Notes under the pieces: generated by a model
Databases searched by the model: none
Seen by the model: the letters and a program-made list of their open reading frames with translations, nothing else
What the model was told of the DNA's origin: nothing
Part shown: positions 32,912-41,900 of the stretch, one piece after another
Position numbering within the stretch: the first letter of the stretch is position 1
How the letters are laid out: every line of letters begins with the position of its first letter
Translations under genes and position numbers: made by a program
Assembly: GCA_030041475.1 (NCBI GenBank)
Contig: JASHNU010000011.1
Coordinates: forward strand, 1-48,444
Length of the DNA: 48,444 nt
Reading direction: 5' to 3'
Source of the DNA: Candidatus Sulfotelmatobacter sp.
GTDB taxonomy: Bacteria > Acidobacteriota > Terriglobia > Terriglobales > Acidobacteriaceae

Positions 32912-33106
32912 ATGTTCGAAGGTCTATTTCAACCGATGCACTTGCTGGTGATTTTCTTTATCGCTTTGCTGGTGTTCGGCCCGAAGAAACTGCCTGAACT
33001 CGGAAAAGGCCTGGGCGAGGGCATTCGTGCCCTCAAAGAAGGCATGAAAGAAGGCGCGTCGCCGCCTTCGAGCGAGCAGAGCAAGAATACCGAAACCAAG
33101 GGCTGA
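32912..33106 (+). CDS. tatA: Sec-independent (Tat) translocase subunit TatA
   Basis: The 64-residue protein has the TatA architecture. An N-terminal hydrophobic helix (about 10-22, LLVIFFIALLVFGPKK) is followed by FGPKKLPELGKGLGEGIRALKEG, the FGPxKLPELG hinge and amphipathic helix of TatA/E. A short polar tail ends it, and the length is typical. TatA forms the pore for folded, twin-arginine proteins such as the MsrB, aminotransferase and oxidoreductase of this window. TatB and TatC are not in view, so this is a separate copy. The ATG at 32912 has a GGAGG site. The function call is secure; TatB is less likely because the tail is short. Confidence 0.92.
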   Translation: MFEGLFQPMHLLVIFFIALLVFGPKKLPELGKGLGEGIRALKEGMKEGASPPSSEQSKNTETKG

Positions 33107-33249
33107 CCCGATCCCGTTGGGGAATCATGCGGGCAATACCCTCTGGTGGCAGACTTCGCCGCTTGGTCGCTGTCTCATTTTCCGTTCCACAAATACCCTG
33201 GGGATTCCAACGCTTTTTATTTCTAAAAACTCTCAATGTGGAGGTCGTT

Positions 33250-34362
33250 GTGTTGCGTAGGTTCGAACTGTTGACGTTAATTGTGTTTCTAGGACTGTCG
33301 TCCGCTCTGCTGGCGGATCAGATTACCTTGAAAAACGGCGATCGCCTGACGGGCAAGATCGTGAAGTCCGACGGCAAAACGCTGGTGGTGCACACTGAAG
33401 CCGCCGGCGATGTGACGCTTCAGTTTTCGGCGTTTCAGGAGATCAAAACCGACCAGGATCTGCACGTCACCCTGAAGGACGGCAAGACCGCAGTCGGCCC
33501 CGTCACCACCACGGACGGCAAAATTGACATCGCCACCAAGCCGGCCGGCACGGTCGAGGCCGCCACGGCGGACGTGACCGTCATCCGCAACGACGCCGAG
33601 GAAACGGCCTATCAGAAGTCGCTGCACCCGGGCCTGATGCATGGGTGGAATGGCGGTGCGAACGTGGGTTTCTCGCTCGCCCGCGGCAACAGCGAAACCG
33701 AGAACCTGGCGCTGGCTTTTAACGCGGCCCATCCGACGCTGCACGATAAGATCACACTCTATGCGACTTCCATTGATACAAAGAACGAACTTGCCAGTCC
33801 TAGCACTGTTGCAAATCTCGAGACCGGAGGCTTCCGCTACGACCGGAACGTGAATCCTCGGCTCTTTGTTTTCGGCGCGGCGGATTATATGGCCAATGCC
33901 TTGCAGTATCTGGACCTGCGGCAGGTTTACAGCGGCGGTTTTGGCTTCCATGCCATCAAGAGTGCGCAGACGGCACTGGATATTCTGGGTGGGGGCAACT
34001 ACACGCACGAAACCTACTCCAACGGTGCACCAGTGCCGCCCACTCCTCCCTCAACCACGCCCACGGGGCAGTTTGAGTCCTATGGAGTCACCCATCGTTT
34101 CGCGGCGTTAACCCTCGGCGAAACCTTGAATCAGAAACTCGGCAAGAGCACTGTTGTGACGCAGAATTTCTACATCTATCCCAACCTGCAACAGACGGGC
34201 GAATATCGCGCCACGTTTAGTCTGGGGACGGTTACGAAGATCGCCAAGTGGTTCGGGTGGCAGAACCAGTTCAGCGCGATCTACGTTTCGAACCCGCCCA
34301 CTGACACGAAAACCGACGACATAGTCATCACCACCGGCCTGAATTTCTCGTTCACGCACTAG
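33250..34362 (+). CDS. DUF481 outer-membrane beta-barrel protein (YdiY-like)
   Basis: The 370-residue protein has a signal peptide (LRRFELLTLIVFLGLSSALLADQ), an N-terminal beta region (TLKNGDRLTGKIVKSDGKTLVV) and a C-terminal DUF481 barrel. WNGGANVGFSLARGNSETENLALAF is the characteristic DUF481 opening (Y-like proteins of E. coli YdiY type). Alternating aromatic strands follow, for example FRYDRNVNPRLFVFGAADYM and GFHAIKSAQTALDILGG, and the end NFSFTH has a terminal aromatic pattern. GTG 33250 is chosen because GGAGGT (33240-33245) lies 4 bases upstream; a TTG at 33253 is equally spaced. It follows tatA by 143 bp. A rho-independent terminator comes after the stop. Confidence 0.82.
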   Translation: MLRRFELLTLIVFLGLSSALLADQITLKNGDRLTGKIVKSDGKTLVVHTEAAGDVTLQFSAFQEIKTDQDLHVTLKDGKTAVGPVTTTDGKIDIATKPAGTVEAATADVTVIRNDAEETAYQKSLHPGLMHGWNGGANVGFSLARGNSETENLALAFNAAHPTLHDKITLYATSIDTKNELASPSTVANLETGGFRYDRNVNPRLFVFGAADYMANALQYLDLRQVYSGGFGFHAIKSAQTALDILGGGNYTHETYSNGAPVPPTPPSTTPTGQFESYGVTHRFAALTLGETLNQKLGKSTVVTQNFYIYPNLQQTGEYRATFSLGTVTKIAKWFGWQNQFSAIYVSNPPTDTKTDDIVITTGLNFSFTH

Positions 34363-34380
34363 AGCGTAACAGCCAATAAG

Positions 34381-34409
34381 AGGGCCGCCACGAAAATGGC
34401 GGCCTTTTT
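34381..34409 (+). terminator. Rho-independent terminator after the DUF481 gene
   Basis: An 8-bp GC stem (GGCCGCCA, 34383-34390, with TGGCGGCC, 34397-34404) encloses the loop CGAAAA and is followed by five T (34405-34409), the classic form. It ends the plus-strand transcript 20 bp beyond the stop. Confidence 0.88.
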
Positions 34410-34452
34410 CGTTCCTCATTAATTCGCGTTTCAGCCGGCGATCCTCGAGCCG

Positions 34453-35394
34453 CTAGTCGATGCCGCGGATTCTCATATTGACCAGCTGGTCGATGGTGAG
34501 GTCGCGCATGCCGCGGGCGCGCATGTCAGCGATATATTCCGGCGTCACGTTGTGGATGCGCATGGCAATCAGCTGTTCCGGATCAGGATGAGAGTAGCCA
34601 AGGTCCTGCAGTTTCCCGATGAACTCGGGCGACACGCCGTGAATGCGGAAGGCAATGAGCTTTTCGAGATCGACATGTTCGTAGCCGTGCTGCTTGAGCT
34701 GATCCATCCACTCCGGCGTGGCGCCGTGGATTCTCATCGCCACCAGCGTCTCTTCGTCAGGCAAATATCCGGCCTGCCGCAGGCTGTGCACCATCTGCGG
34801 CGTGACGCCGTGAATGCGGAACGCGACCAGCTTTTCGCTATCGCGAGCGGGAAGCTCTTCGGCGCGCAGGTCATGAATGAACTGTGCATTCACGCGGAAA
34901 ATGCGGAAAGCGATGAGCTTGTCGGCGTCGAGGTTCTCGAGATGCTCGCCTTTCATCTCCCGCGCGAAGTCGAGACTCACGTCCTCGACCGTCATGCCGA
35001 ACTGCTTTTCCTCATCAACCGAAAAGCCGAGAGCGCTCATTTTGCCGGCATAGTCCGGGTTCGGCTCAAAATGAAAGACGCCGGCGCCCTCACCATCTTT
35101 CAGAAAGCCCTCGCAGTCGATCTTCCCCGCGTCGCGCGCGATCGTGAAGTGTAGGTCTTGGTGGCCGGGCTTCGCGAAGTCGACTCCCGAGAACGCCGTG
35201 ACGGGCCAATCGGACGAGTGGCTGGTGTTTCCGCCGTGATGATGCTCGCTGAGCGAAAACTCAACCTTGCCGGGCTCGTCGGACTTGTTGATCGTCCAGT
35301 TGCCGCTGTGCTCTTCGGCGGCACGGTTCTTGACCACGCCGAACAGAACGCACGACGCAAAGACTATGTAGGCCAGGGTTCGACGCATTCTCAT
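34453..35394 (-). CDS. Exported protein with six 28-residue repeats matching the BlaR1 array
   Basis: The 313-residue protein has a signal peptide (residues about 1-25, LAYIVFASCVLFGVV) and a beta-rich N-terminal region (about 30-140, WTINKSDEPGKVEFSLSEHH). Six tandem repeats of 27-29 residues follow (from about residue 143). They follow a consensus of the form DLxxLIAFRIHGVTPEFI and are the same type as the array in the next gene upstream. A GGGAGGAG site precedes the ATG at 35394. The gene starts 58 bp after blaR1, on the same strand, so the three are probably one operon. No catalytic domain is seen. It may be a secreted partner, decoy or antagonist for the array of the protease. Confidence 0.8.
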   Translation of the reverse strand: MRMRRTLAYIVFASCVLFGVVKNRAAEEHSGNWTINKSDEPGKVEFSLSEHHHGGNTSHSSDWPVTAFSGVDFAKPGHQDLHFTIARDAGKIDCEGFLKDGEGAGVFHFEPNPDYAGKMSALGFSVDEEKQFGMTVEDVSLDFAREMKGEHLENLDADKLIAFRIFRVNAQFIHDLRAEELPARDSEKLVAFRIHGVTPQMVHSLRQAGYLPDEETLVAMRIHGATPEWMDQLKQHGYEHVDLEKLIAFRIHGVSPEFIGKLQDLGYSHPDPEQLIAMRIHNVTPEYIADMRARGMRDLTIDQLVNMRIRGID

Positions 35395-35452
35395 AAAATC
35401 TCCTCCCTCGGGAAAATCGCACTCGCGAAAATCTCCGGGACAACAGCTGGAA

Positions 35453-37471
35453 TCAGAGTTCGGCCTTCGGGTCCAGAATTCCCAGGTGCCGCAGTTGAAT
35501 CAGTTTTTGAATCGTCAAATTCTGGAATCCATGCTTGATTGCCTGATCGATGAACTCCGGAGTCACATCCTGCACCTTCGCGCTGATGATGTCGTTGACA
35601 TCGCCCTTCAGCCCCGCGGCCTGCAAGGCCTTGATGTAGGCGGGCGTGACGTCCTGCACCCGCATCGAAATCAGCTCGTTGGCGGTTGGCTTCAGGCCGA
35701 GTGCCTGTATTTCGTGCAGGTACTCGGGTGTTACATTTTGTACGCGCATCGCGATGAGGTTGCTCGCGTCGGGCTGAAGGCCAAGGTTGCGCATTGCTTT
35801 CAGGTAGGCCGCGGTGACATCCTGCACCTTCATTGCAATCACGTCGTCAGCACTGAGGGCGAGGCCGGCCTCACGCAGTTCGCGCACGAATTCCGGCGTC
35901 ACGCCTTGGACTTTCATGGTGATCAACTCGTTGACGTTGGGCTGAAGGCCGGCGTTCTTGATACCACGGTCGTAACCGGCGTCCACGCCCTGAATCTTGA
36001 GAGCAATCAGTTGGTCGAGATCAGGATTCAAGTTCTCTGCGTGCAGTTCGCGGATGTACTCCGGCGAAATACCCTGCACTCGCATGGCAATGAGTTTTTC
36101 CGCGTTGGGGTGCAAACCTTGCGCCTGAATTTCCCGAACATATTCCGGCGTAACTTGCTGAATCTTGAGAACGATCAGCTGGTCGGCGGTCAGGTCAGTC
36201 AGCCCGGCGGCCTTCAGTCCCTCGATGTAGGACGACGAAGAAGAAGAGGAGAGGGAAGCGGAGGAGGCAGTGGACGGAGCCTGTTCTGCTCTTGGCGCAT
36301 GAGCGGGCGACGGCTTGGAGGCTCGCGTAGCTTCCGCCGGCGATGCGGCTGTCTGACTCTCCAACGCCGGTTTGGCTTGCGCCAATACGATGGCGGGCTT
36401 GGCATGGGCGATCCCGAGCAACGCGCTTCCCGCGACGAGCGCCGCAGCAAGACACAGAAGGCTGGCGGTCAGTCCGATGCCGCGCCTGCCGTCGCCGAAG
36501 GTCTTGAGGCCGAGCACGCGCACGATGCGCTCGGTGAGCGGTCCACGGTTGGCGGCCATGGCGAGAGCCGGAGCGCTGCGCAGTTCCTCCAGCCGGGTGA
36601 GGGCGCGGGCATATTCCACAGCGTTGCCACAAGCGGCGACCGCGATTTCGTCGCAGCAGTGCTCGCGTCCGGCGCGAATGCGCCTGTTCAGCCACCAGAC
36701 GGCGGGGTGGTAGAAGAGCAGCGTCTCGACACAGACTTGGAAGGCATTTACGAACGCGTCCAAACGGCGAATGTGCGCCAGTTCATGCGCAATGATCGAT
36801 TCGAGTTGCTCCTCGGAAAGGCCGGTAAGAACTGTTACGGGCAGGAATACGACGGGACGGAACCAGCCGATCACAGCCGGCACCTCGAGCCACTGGCACT
36901 CGCAGTAGGCAATGGCGCGATCGAGGCCAAGACGGCGTTCGAGCGTACGGCAGATCGCCAGCATGCGAGCACTCACCCCGTGCGATTGCCTGCGCCGCTC
37001 CCGCTCGAGCAGCAGGAATCCTCCGGCTGAGCGCAAACTGAAGAGGGCCACACCCAGGAGCCACATCTCCACCAGCCACGGAAATGCCATTTTCCGCCAC
37101 GCTGAATCGCGAGAAGCTGAATTCTCCGCGTTGCTGGTGTTGCCGGCTACAGGCGCCGCTGCCGTGAGTGGCTTCTCGGGTACAGGGCCGGCGAAAAACG
37201 CAGCAGCCCGTGTCACGGCGGCCGCTTCGGCCGAATACTGCTGCGAATAGAAGAGGGCTGTCGCCACCGGAGCCGCGAGCATCAGCACAAGAGCGCTCAC
37301 GCCGATGAGGTAGCGAACCGGCGCACGGCGGCACAGCGCCATCGCCGTTGCGGCCAGAGCCGCCAGCGCCAACCCCTGCCACAGGAAATGCAGCAATGCC
37401 CATCCCAGCGCATACATTACGCTCGGCGCCAGCAGCTTAGTCATGGGTGTCGTAATCAGGGGCAGACTCAT
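35453..37471 (-). CDS. M56/BlaR1-like membrane metallopeptidase with nine C-terminal 28-residue repeats
   Basis: The 672-residue protein has an N-terminal M56 (BlaR1) peptidase. Several membrane helices surround it, and the zinc motif is HELAH at residues 229-233 in IIAHELAHIRRLD, followed by LFYHPAVWWLNRRIRAGREHCCDEIAVAACGN. A membrane helix (about 330-350) and a Ser-rich linker lead to nine tandem repeats of about 28 residues (415-672) of the form LIAMRVQGVTPEYIREL. Classical BlaR1 ends in a penicillin-binding domain instead. The start overlaps the blaI stop by four bases (ATGA), so translation is coupled. Such proteases cleave the BlaI repressor when their outer domain binds a signal; here the signal and repeat fold are unknown. 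Confidence 0.88.
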   Translation of the reverse strand: MSLPLITTPMTKLLAPSVMYALGWALLHFLWQGLALAALAATAMALCRRAPVRYLIGVSALVLMLAAPVATALFYSQQYSAEAAAVTRAAAFFAGPVPEKPLTAAAPVAGNTSNAENSASRDSAWRKMAFPWLVEMWLLGVALFSLRSAGGFLLLERERRRQSHGVSARMLAICRTLERRLGLDRAIAYCECQWLEVPAVIGWFRPVVFLPVTVLTGLSEEQLESIIAHELAHIRRLDAFVNAFQVCVETLLFYHPAVWWLNRRIRAGREHCCDEIAVAACGNAVEYARALTRLEELRSAPALAMAANRGPLTERIVRVLGLKTFGDGRRGIGLTASLLCLAAALVAGSALLGIAHAKPAIVLAQAKPALESQTAASPAEATRASKPSPAHAPRAEQAPSTASSASLSSSSSSSYIEGLKAAGLTDLTADQLIVLKIQQVTPEYVREIQAQGLHPNAEKLIAMRVQGISPEYIRELHAENLNPDLDQLIALKIQGVDAGYDRGIKNAGLQPNVNELITMKVQGVTPEFVRELREAGLALSADDVIAMKVQDVTAAYLKAMRNLGLQPDASNLIAMRVQNVTPEYLHEIQALGLKPTANELISMRVQDVTPAYIKALQAAGLKGDVNDIISAKVQDVTPEFIDQAIKHGFQNLTIQKLIQLRHLGILDPKAEL

Positions 37472-37884
37472 CGACGGCTCCTTTCGTGCTCGCCCTTCTG
37501 AATCTGATCTTTTTCAACTCGATCGAGCAGCCGGCGCAGTTCGGTAATCTCTTCCGCAGATGCCTTGCGGCCTGCCAGCGCGTGCATCATCAACTGGCTG
37601 GCCGAACCCTCGAAAACCCGCTGCAGCACGTCGCCGGCAATCTGCCGCTTGGTCAGCTCGGCGGGCAGGCATGCTTCATAGACGTGCGCACGCCGGGTTT
37701 CGTTTCGCCGCACCGTGCCCTTGGCGGTCATGATCTGAAGCAGCTTCAGCGCGCTGGTATAGCCCAGGGATTTCTTCTCGCTCAACGCTTCGTGCACTTC
37801 GCGCACCGTGGACGGCCCGCGGGTCCAGAGGACGCGGAGAATTTCCAGCTCGGAAGAGGTCGGTTTCTGGGGAGACGATTTCAT
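37468..37884 (-). CDS. BlaI/MecI/CopY-family transcriptional repressor
   Basis: The 138-residue protein has the winged-helix domain of BlaI/MecI (SELEILRVLWTRGPSTVREVHEALSE, then LGYTSALKLLQIMTAKGTVRR) and a C-terminal dimerisation and cleavage part. BlaI binds palindromes at its own promoter and is cut by the partner M56 protease. The stop overlaps the protease start (ATGA). ATG 37884 is preferred to 37896: a TATGGT -10 covers the 37896 ATG, and 37884 would then be at or just beside the transcription start, giving a leaderless mRNA. Two palindromic operators lie immediately upstream. The target is its own operon; others cannot be inferred. Confidence 0.9.
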   Translation of the reverse strand: MKSSPQKPTSSELEILRVLWTRGPSTVREVHEALSEKKSLGYTSALKLLQIMTAKGTVRRNETRRAHVYEACLPAELTKRQIAGDVLQRVFEGSASQLMMHALAGRKASAEEITELRRLLDRVEKDQIQKGEHERSRR

Positions 37885-37891
37885 GGGGAGC

Positions 37892-37936
37892 ACCATACTA
37901 CGAAGGTGTTCGTAGTGTCAACGAAAATCTTCGTAG
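37892..37936 (-). promoter_or_regulatory. blaI promoter with two BlaI-type operators
   Basis: On the minus strand TTGACA (plus 37916-37921) and TATGGT (plus 37892-37897) are separated by exactly 18 bp. Those 18 bp are the perfect palindrome CTACGAA-GGTG-TTCGTAG (plus strand, 37898-37915). A second copy with one mismatch, CAACGAAAATCTTCGTAG, lies at 37919-37936; its centre is 21 bp from the first, two helix turns. A repressor dimer on the first site would cover both promoter boxes. Confidence 0.75.
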
Positions 37937-38128
37937 ATCAGCAACGGGTCGATTCCAGCGGGTTCAAGGCTCATTCACTCCTGGCCGTCACTACACCCTC
38001 GCCGTGGAACTTTTCCACAAATCCCCGCGTATCTGCTAACCGAGGCTTGGCAAGAACGTCCAGTAAGACGTAGAGTACTTGTCGTCTCAATTCCAATCCC
38101 AACGCTCTGTACATAGGAGTCCGCTCCC

Positions 38129-38890
38129 ATGCGTCACGCAGTGATTGTGCTGGTGGCCGTCTCGTGCCTGAGTGTGTTTACCTTCGCGCAAACCGCCGAC
38201 GAACTCGTCGAGAAAAACATCCAGGCCCGAGGCGGGATGGAGAAGATCAAGGCGATCAAATCTCGCAAGATTACCGGCCTGTTCAACGCCGGCGGCGGAT
38301 TCATGGCGATGGCTGGCCAGGAGAACGAGCGCCCCAACATGGTGCGCCAGACCTTTACGCTGCAGGGCATGACGGCCATTACGGCTTATGACGGCGCAGC
38401 GGGATGGCAAATCCAGCCTTTCGAGGGCCACAAAGACCCCGAACTGCTCGGCGAAGACGACCTTCGCGGACTATTGCGCGACGCCGATTTCGACGGCCCG
38501 CTGGTCGACTACAAGGAGAAGGGCAACACCGTCGAGTTCTTGGGCCACGACACCGTCGATGGCGATGACGCCCTGCGGCTGAAGATCACCTTGAAGAACG
38601 GCGACATCGTCTACCAATACCTCGATCCCGACACCTACCTGGAGATTCGCGAAGAGGTGCAGGAGTTCATCCGCGGCTCAGTTCACGAACACGTTACCGA
38701 GATGGGCTCGTACAAGCCGGTCGCGGGAGTGATGTATCCTTTCTCGCTTTCGATGGGATCGAAGACGAATCCGGCGGAGCAGACCATCACGATTGACAAA
38801 ATTGAAGTGAACGTTCCTTTCGACAAGGCCGACTTCGCCCTGCCCGCTTCGCTGAAGCAAGGAGCCAAACCGGACGCGGAAAAGAAGTAG
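38129..38890 (+). CDS. LolA-like outer-membrane lipoprotein-sorting protein
   Basis: The 253-residue protein has a signal peptide (1-20, VLVAVSCLSVFTFAQ) and a beta-rich domain like the outer-membrane lipoprotein-sorting (LolA/LolB-fold) family. ADELVEKNIQARGGMEKIKAIKSRKITGLF is the characteristic opening. The central YLDPDTYLEIREEVQEF and the closing TITIDKIEVNVPFDKADFALP are also typical. These proteins carry lipids or lipoproteins across the periplasm; acidobacterial genomes have many paralogues whose cargo is not known. An AGGAG site precedes the ATG. The gene is divergent from the blaI operon and precedes the large propeller gene by 108 bp, perhaps its operon partner. Confidence 0.82.
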   Translation: MRHAVIVLVAVSCLSVFTFAQTADELVEKNIQARGGMEKIKAIKSRKITGLFNAGGGFMAMAGQENERPNMVRQTFTLQGMTAITAYDGAAGWQIQPFEGHKDPELLGEDDLRGLLRDADFDGPLVDYKEKGNTVEFLGHDTVDGDDALRLKITLKNGDIVYQYLDPDTYLEIREEVQEFIRGSVHEHVTEMGSYKPVAGVMYPFSLSMGSKTNPAEQTITIDKIEVNVPFDKADFALPASLKQGAKPDAEKK

Positions 38891-38998
38891 GCCGCTCCTG
38901 AATTGCAAAAAGTAACGATGGCAAAGCGAATCGGTACCGAGAGATCCCGTACTGAAAACAGAATTGAACAGGGAAGACAAAAAAGAGGACCGCGAGTC

Positions 38999-41900
38999 AT
39001 GACTACGTGCGCTATCGAACGCAATTTTCGGATTAGGTTGAACCTGTGCTTCGGCATCGCCCTGCTCTGCTGCGCCGCGCTGGTTTCCGCCCAGAGCAAC
39101 TACCGCTTCGATTCGGGGACCATCTCCGGCCTGCCCGCGCGCAACATCGGCTCTGCCGCCATGAGCGGCCGCATCGCGGCTGTGGATGCCGTCGATCAGG
39201 ATGGCCGCATCACCGTCTTTGTCGGATCCGCCAGCGGCGGCGTATGGAAGTCGGTCAATGGCGGCACGACCTACAAGTCGGTGTTCGACCGCGAGAGTGT
39301 GCAGTCCATCGGCGCTGTGGCCATCGATCCATCGAATTCGAAAACGGTATGGGTGGGCACGGGCGAAGCCTGGGTGCGCAATAGCGTTTCCGTCGGCGAC
39401 GGCGTTTACAAATCGACGGACGGAGGCGAGAACTGGACCAACGTCGGCTTGAAAGATAGTGAACACATCGCGAAGATTCTGGTCGACCCGAATGACGGGA
39501 ACAACGTTCTTGTGTGCGCGATGGGACATCTGTGGAATGATAGCGACGCAGGTGGAGTCTTTAAGACGACCGATGGCGGCAAGTCGTGGAAGAAAGTACT
39601 GGCCGGTGCCAATGGTTCGTCCGGTTGCGCTCTTCTGGCGATGAGCCGGCAGGAACCGAAGACAATTTACGCGTCCATGTGGGATTTCCGGCGCCAGGGC
39701 TGGACGTTCCGGTCCGGCGGCCCGGGCAGCGGGCTGTTCAAGTCCACTGACGGCGGCGACCATTGGATGGAGATCAGCGACAGCAACGCCAAGGGCCTGC
39801 CGCCCAGGCCATGGGGGCGAGTGGCGATCGCGGTCGCGCCGGCGAAGCCGCAGGTCGTCTATGCCAACATCGAGGCTGAAAAAGGCCGCGGCTTGTACCG
39901 CTCGGACGACGGGGGAGCGAACTGGACGAAACTCGACGCCAGCAATTTCATGGTGTGGCGCCCGTTTTACTTCGGCAACCTGATCGTCGATCCCAAGGAC
40001 GAGAACAAGATCTTCAAACCGGATCTCATCCTGCTGTACTCCACCGACGGCGGCAAGAGCTTCAACGTGGTTTCGAGCGCCGCACACGGAGACTTTCACG
40101 ATGTGTGGATCGATCCCAAGAATCCCAACATCGTGATTGCCGGTGACGACGGCGGCCTGTGGCGCAGTGAAGACGGCGGCAACCGCTGGAAGCATCAGAT
40201 GAACCTGCCGGTTTCGCAGTTTTACCACGTCAGCGTGGACAATTCCGATCCCTATCGCGTTTACGGGGGACTGCAGGACAACAGCTCCTGGGTGGGAGAT
40301 TCGTCTTATCCCGGGGGCGTGACCAATTCGCGCTGGGAGAACATGTTCGGCGGCGACGGATTCTGGATGTTCGAGGATACTGCCGATCCGAACTACATCT
40401 ACGCGGAAGCCCAGGGCGGAGAAATCGGCCGTGTGCAGCGGTACACGCACGAAATTCGCGAGATCAAGCCACTGCCGAACTATGGCGAGAAAAAGTTGCG
40501 CTTCAACTGGAACACGCCGATTCACATGAGCCCGAACGAAAAGGGGACGCTTTATATCGGGGCGCAGTTTCTCTTCCGCTCGCGCGATCATGGCCAGTCC
40601 TGGGACCGAATTTCTCCCGACCTCACGACCAACGATCCTGAAAAACAAAAGCAGGAAGAATCGGGCGGCGTGACCATCGACAACTCGTCGGCGGAAGAGC
40701 ACACGACCATCTATTCCATTTCCGAGTCTCCGAAGAACGGGCAGATCATCTGGGTGGGCACCGACGACGGCAATCTGCAGATCACCCGAGACGGGGGAAA
40801 GAACTGGACGAACGTCGTGGGCAACGTGAGCGGCCTGGGAAAGAATTCCTGGGTCTCGACCGTGGAGGCTAGCCGGTTTGATGAGGGTACGGCCTATGTG
40901 ACGTTCGATCGCCATTGGTATGGCGACATGAATCCTTACTGCTACAAGACGACCGATTACGGCAAGACCTGGACCGCGCTTCCCGTGCGGGAAAGCGGCG
41001 CGCGCGGCTATGCGCACGTGATCAAGGAAGACTCGGTCAGTCCGAACCTGCTCTTCCTGGGCACGGAGTTCGGGCTCTGGATTTCCGTCGATGGCGGTCA
41101 GCACTGGGCGCAATACAAAGGCAGCAATTTCCCGGCTGCGGCAGTTCGCGACATCGCCGTGCAGGCGCGCGAGGGCGATCTGGTGCTGGGGACCCATGGC
41201 CGCGGCATTTGGGTGATTGACGATATTTTGCCGCTCAGGGCATTGACTCCGGATCTGATGTCGAAGGAAGCCACGTTAATTCCCGGCAAGACGATCCAGT
41301 ACTTCGATGTGTTCGCCGGCTGGGTCGAAGGGAACGAGAGCTACACCGGCCCCAGCCGTCCGACAGATGCGCAGATCACCTACTACCAGCGCGGCCGGCA
41401 CATCTTCGGCGACCTGAAGATCGAAATTCTGGACTCGAACGGCAAACTCGTCGACACCGTGCCCGGGAGCAAGCATCGCGGACTGAATCGGGCCGCCTGG
41501 TCCATGCGGATCAAGGCGCCGGCGGTTCCTCCCGCGGCCACCGCTCTGTTTGAGGCCGCGCAAGGTCCGCGCGTTCTGCCCGGAACTTATACGGTGAAGA
41601 TGACCAAGGGCGACAACGTCTACACCGAGCAGCTGAACGTAACGCTCGACCCGCGGGCCAAATTCACCGTGGAAGACCGCAAGGCGCAGTTCGACCTGAC
41701 TATGAAGGTCTACCACACGATCGAGCACATGACGTGGGGTGTCGAGGCGATTGAAGGCGTCCGCAACGGCGCCAATGCCCGCGCCGGCAAACTCCCCGAA
41801 AAAGATGCGCTGCACAAACAGCTGGAAGATCTCTCCGCCAAGTGCGATGAACTGCGCAAGAAGATCGTGGCCACCAAGGAAGGCGGGATGATCACAGGCG

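Noticed and set aside
35486..37030. 514-codon plus-strand open frame opposite the M56 gene
   Set aside because: It mirrors the repeated coding sequence of the M56 protein, which has clear motifs; the repetitive look is inherited.
38678..41197. 839-codon open frame on the minus strand opposite the BNR propeller gene
   Set aside because: The sequence has no signal peptide, no domain and skewed composition typical of the antisense of a GC-rich gene; the plus-strand gene has clear BNR repeats.
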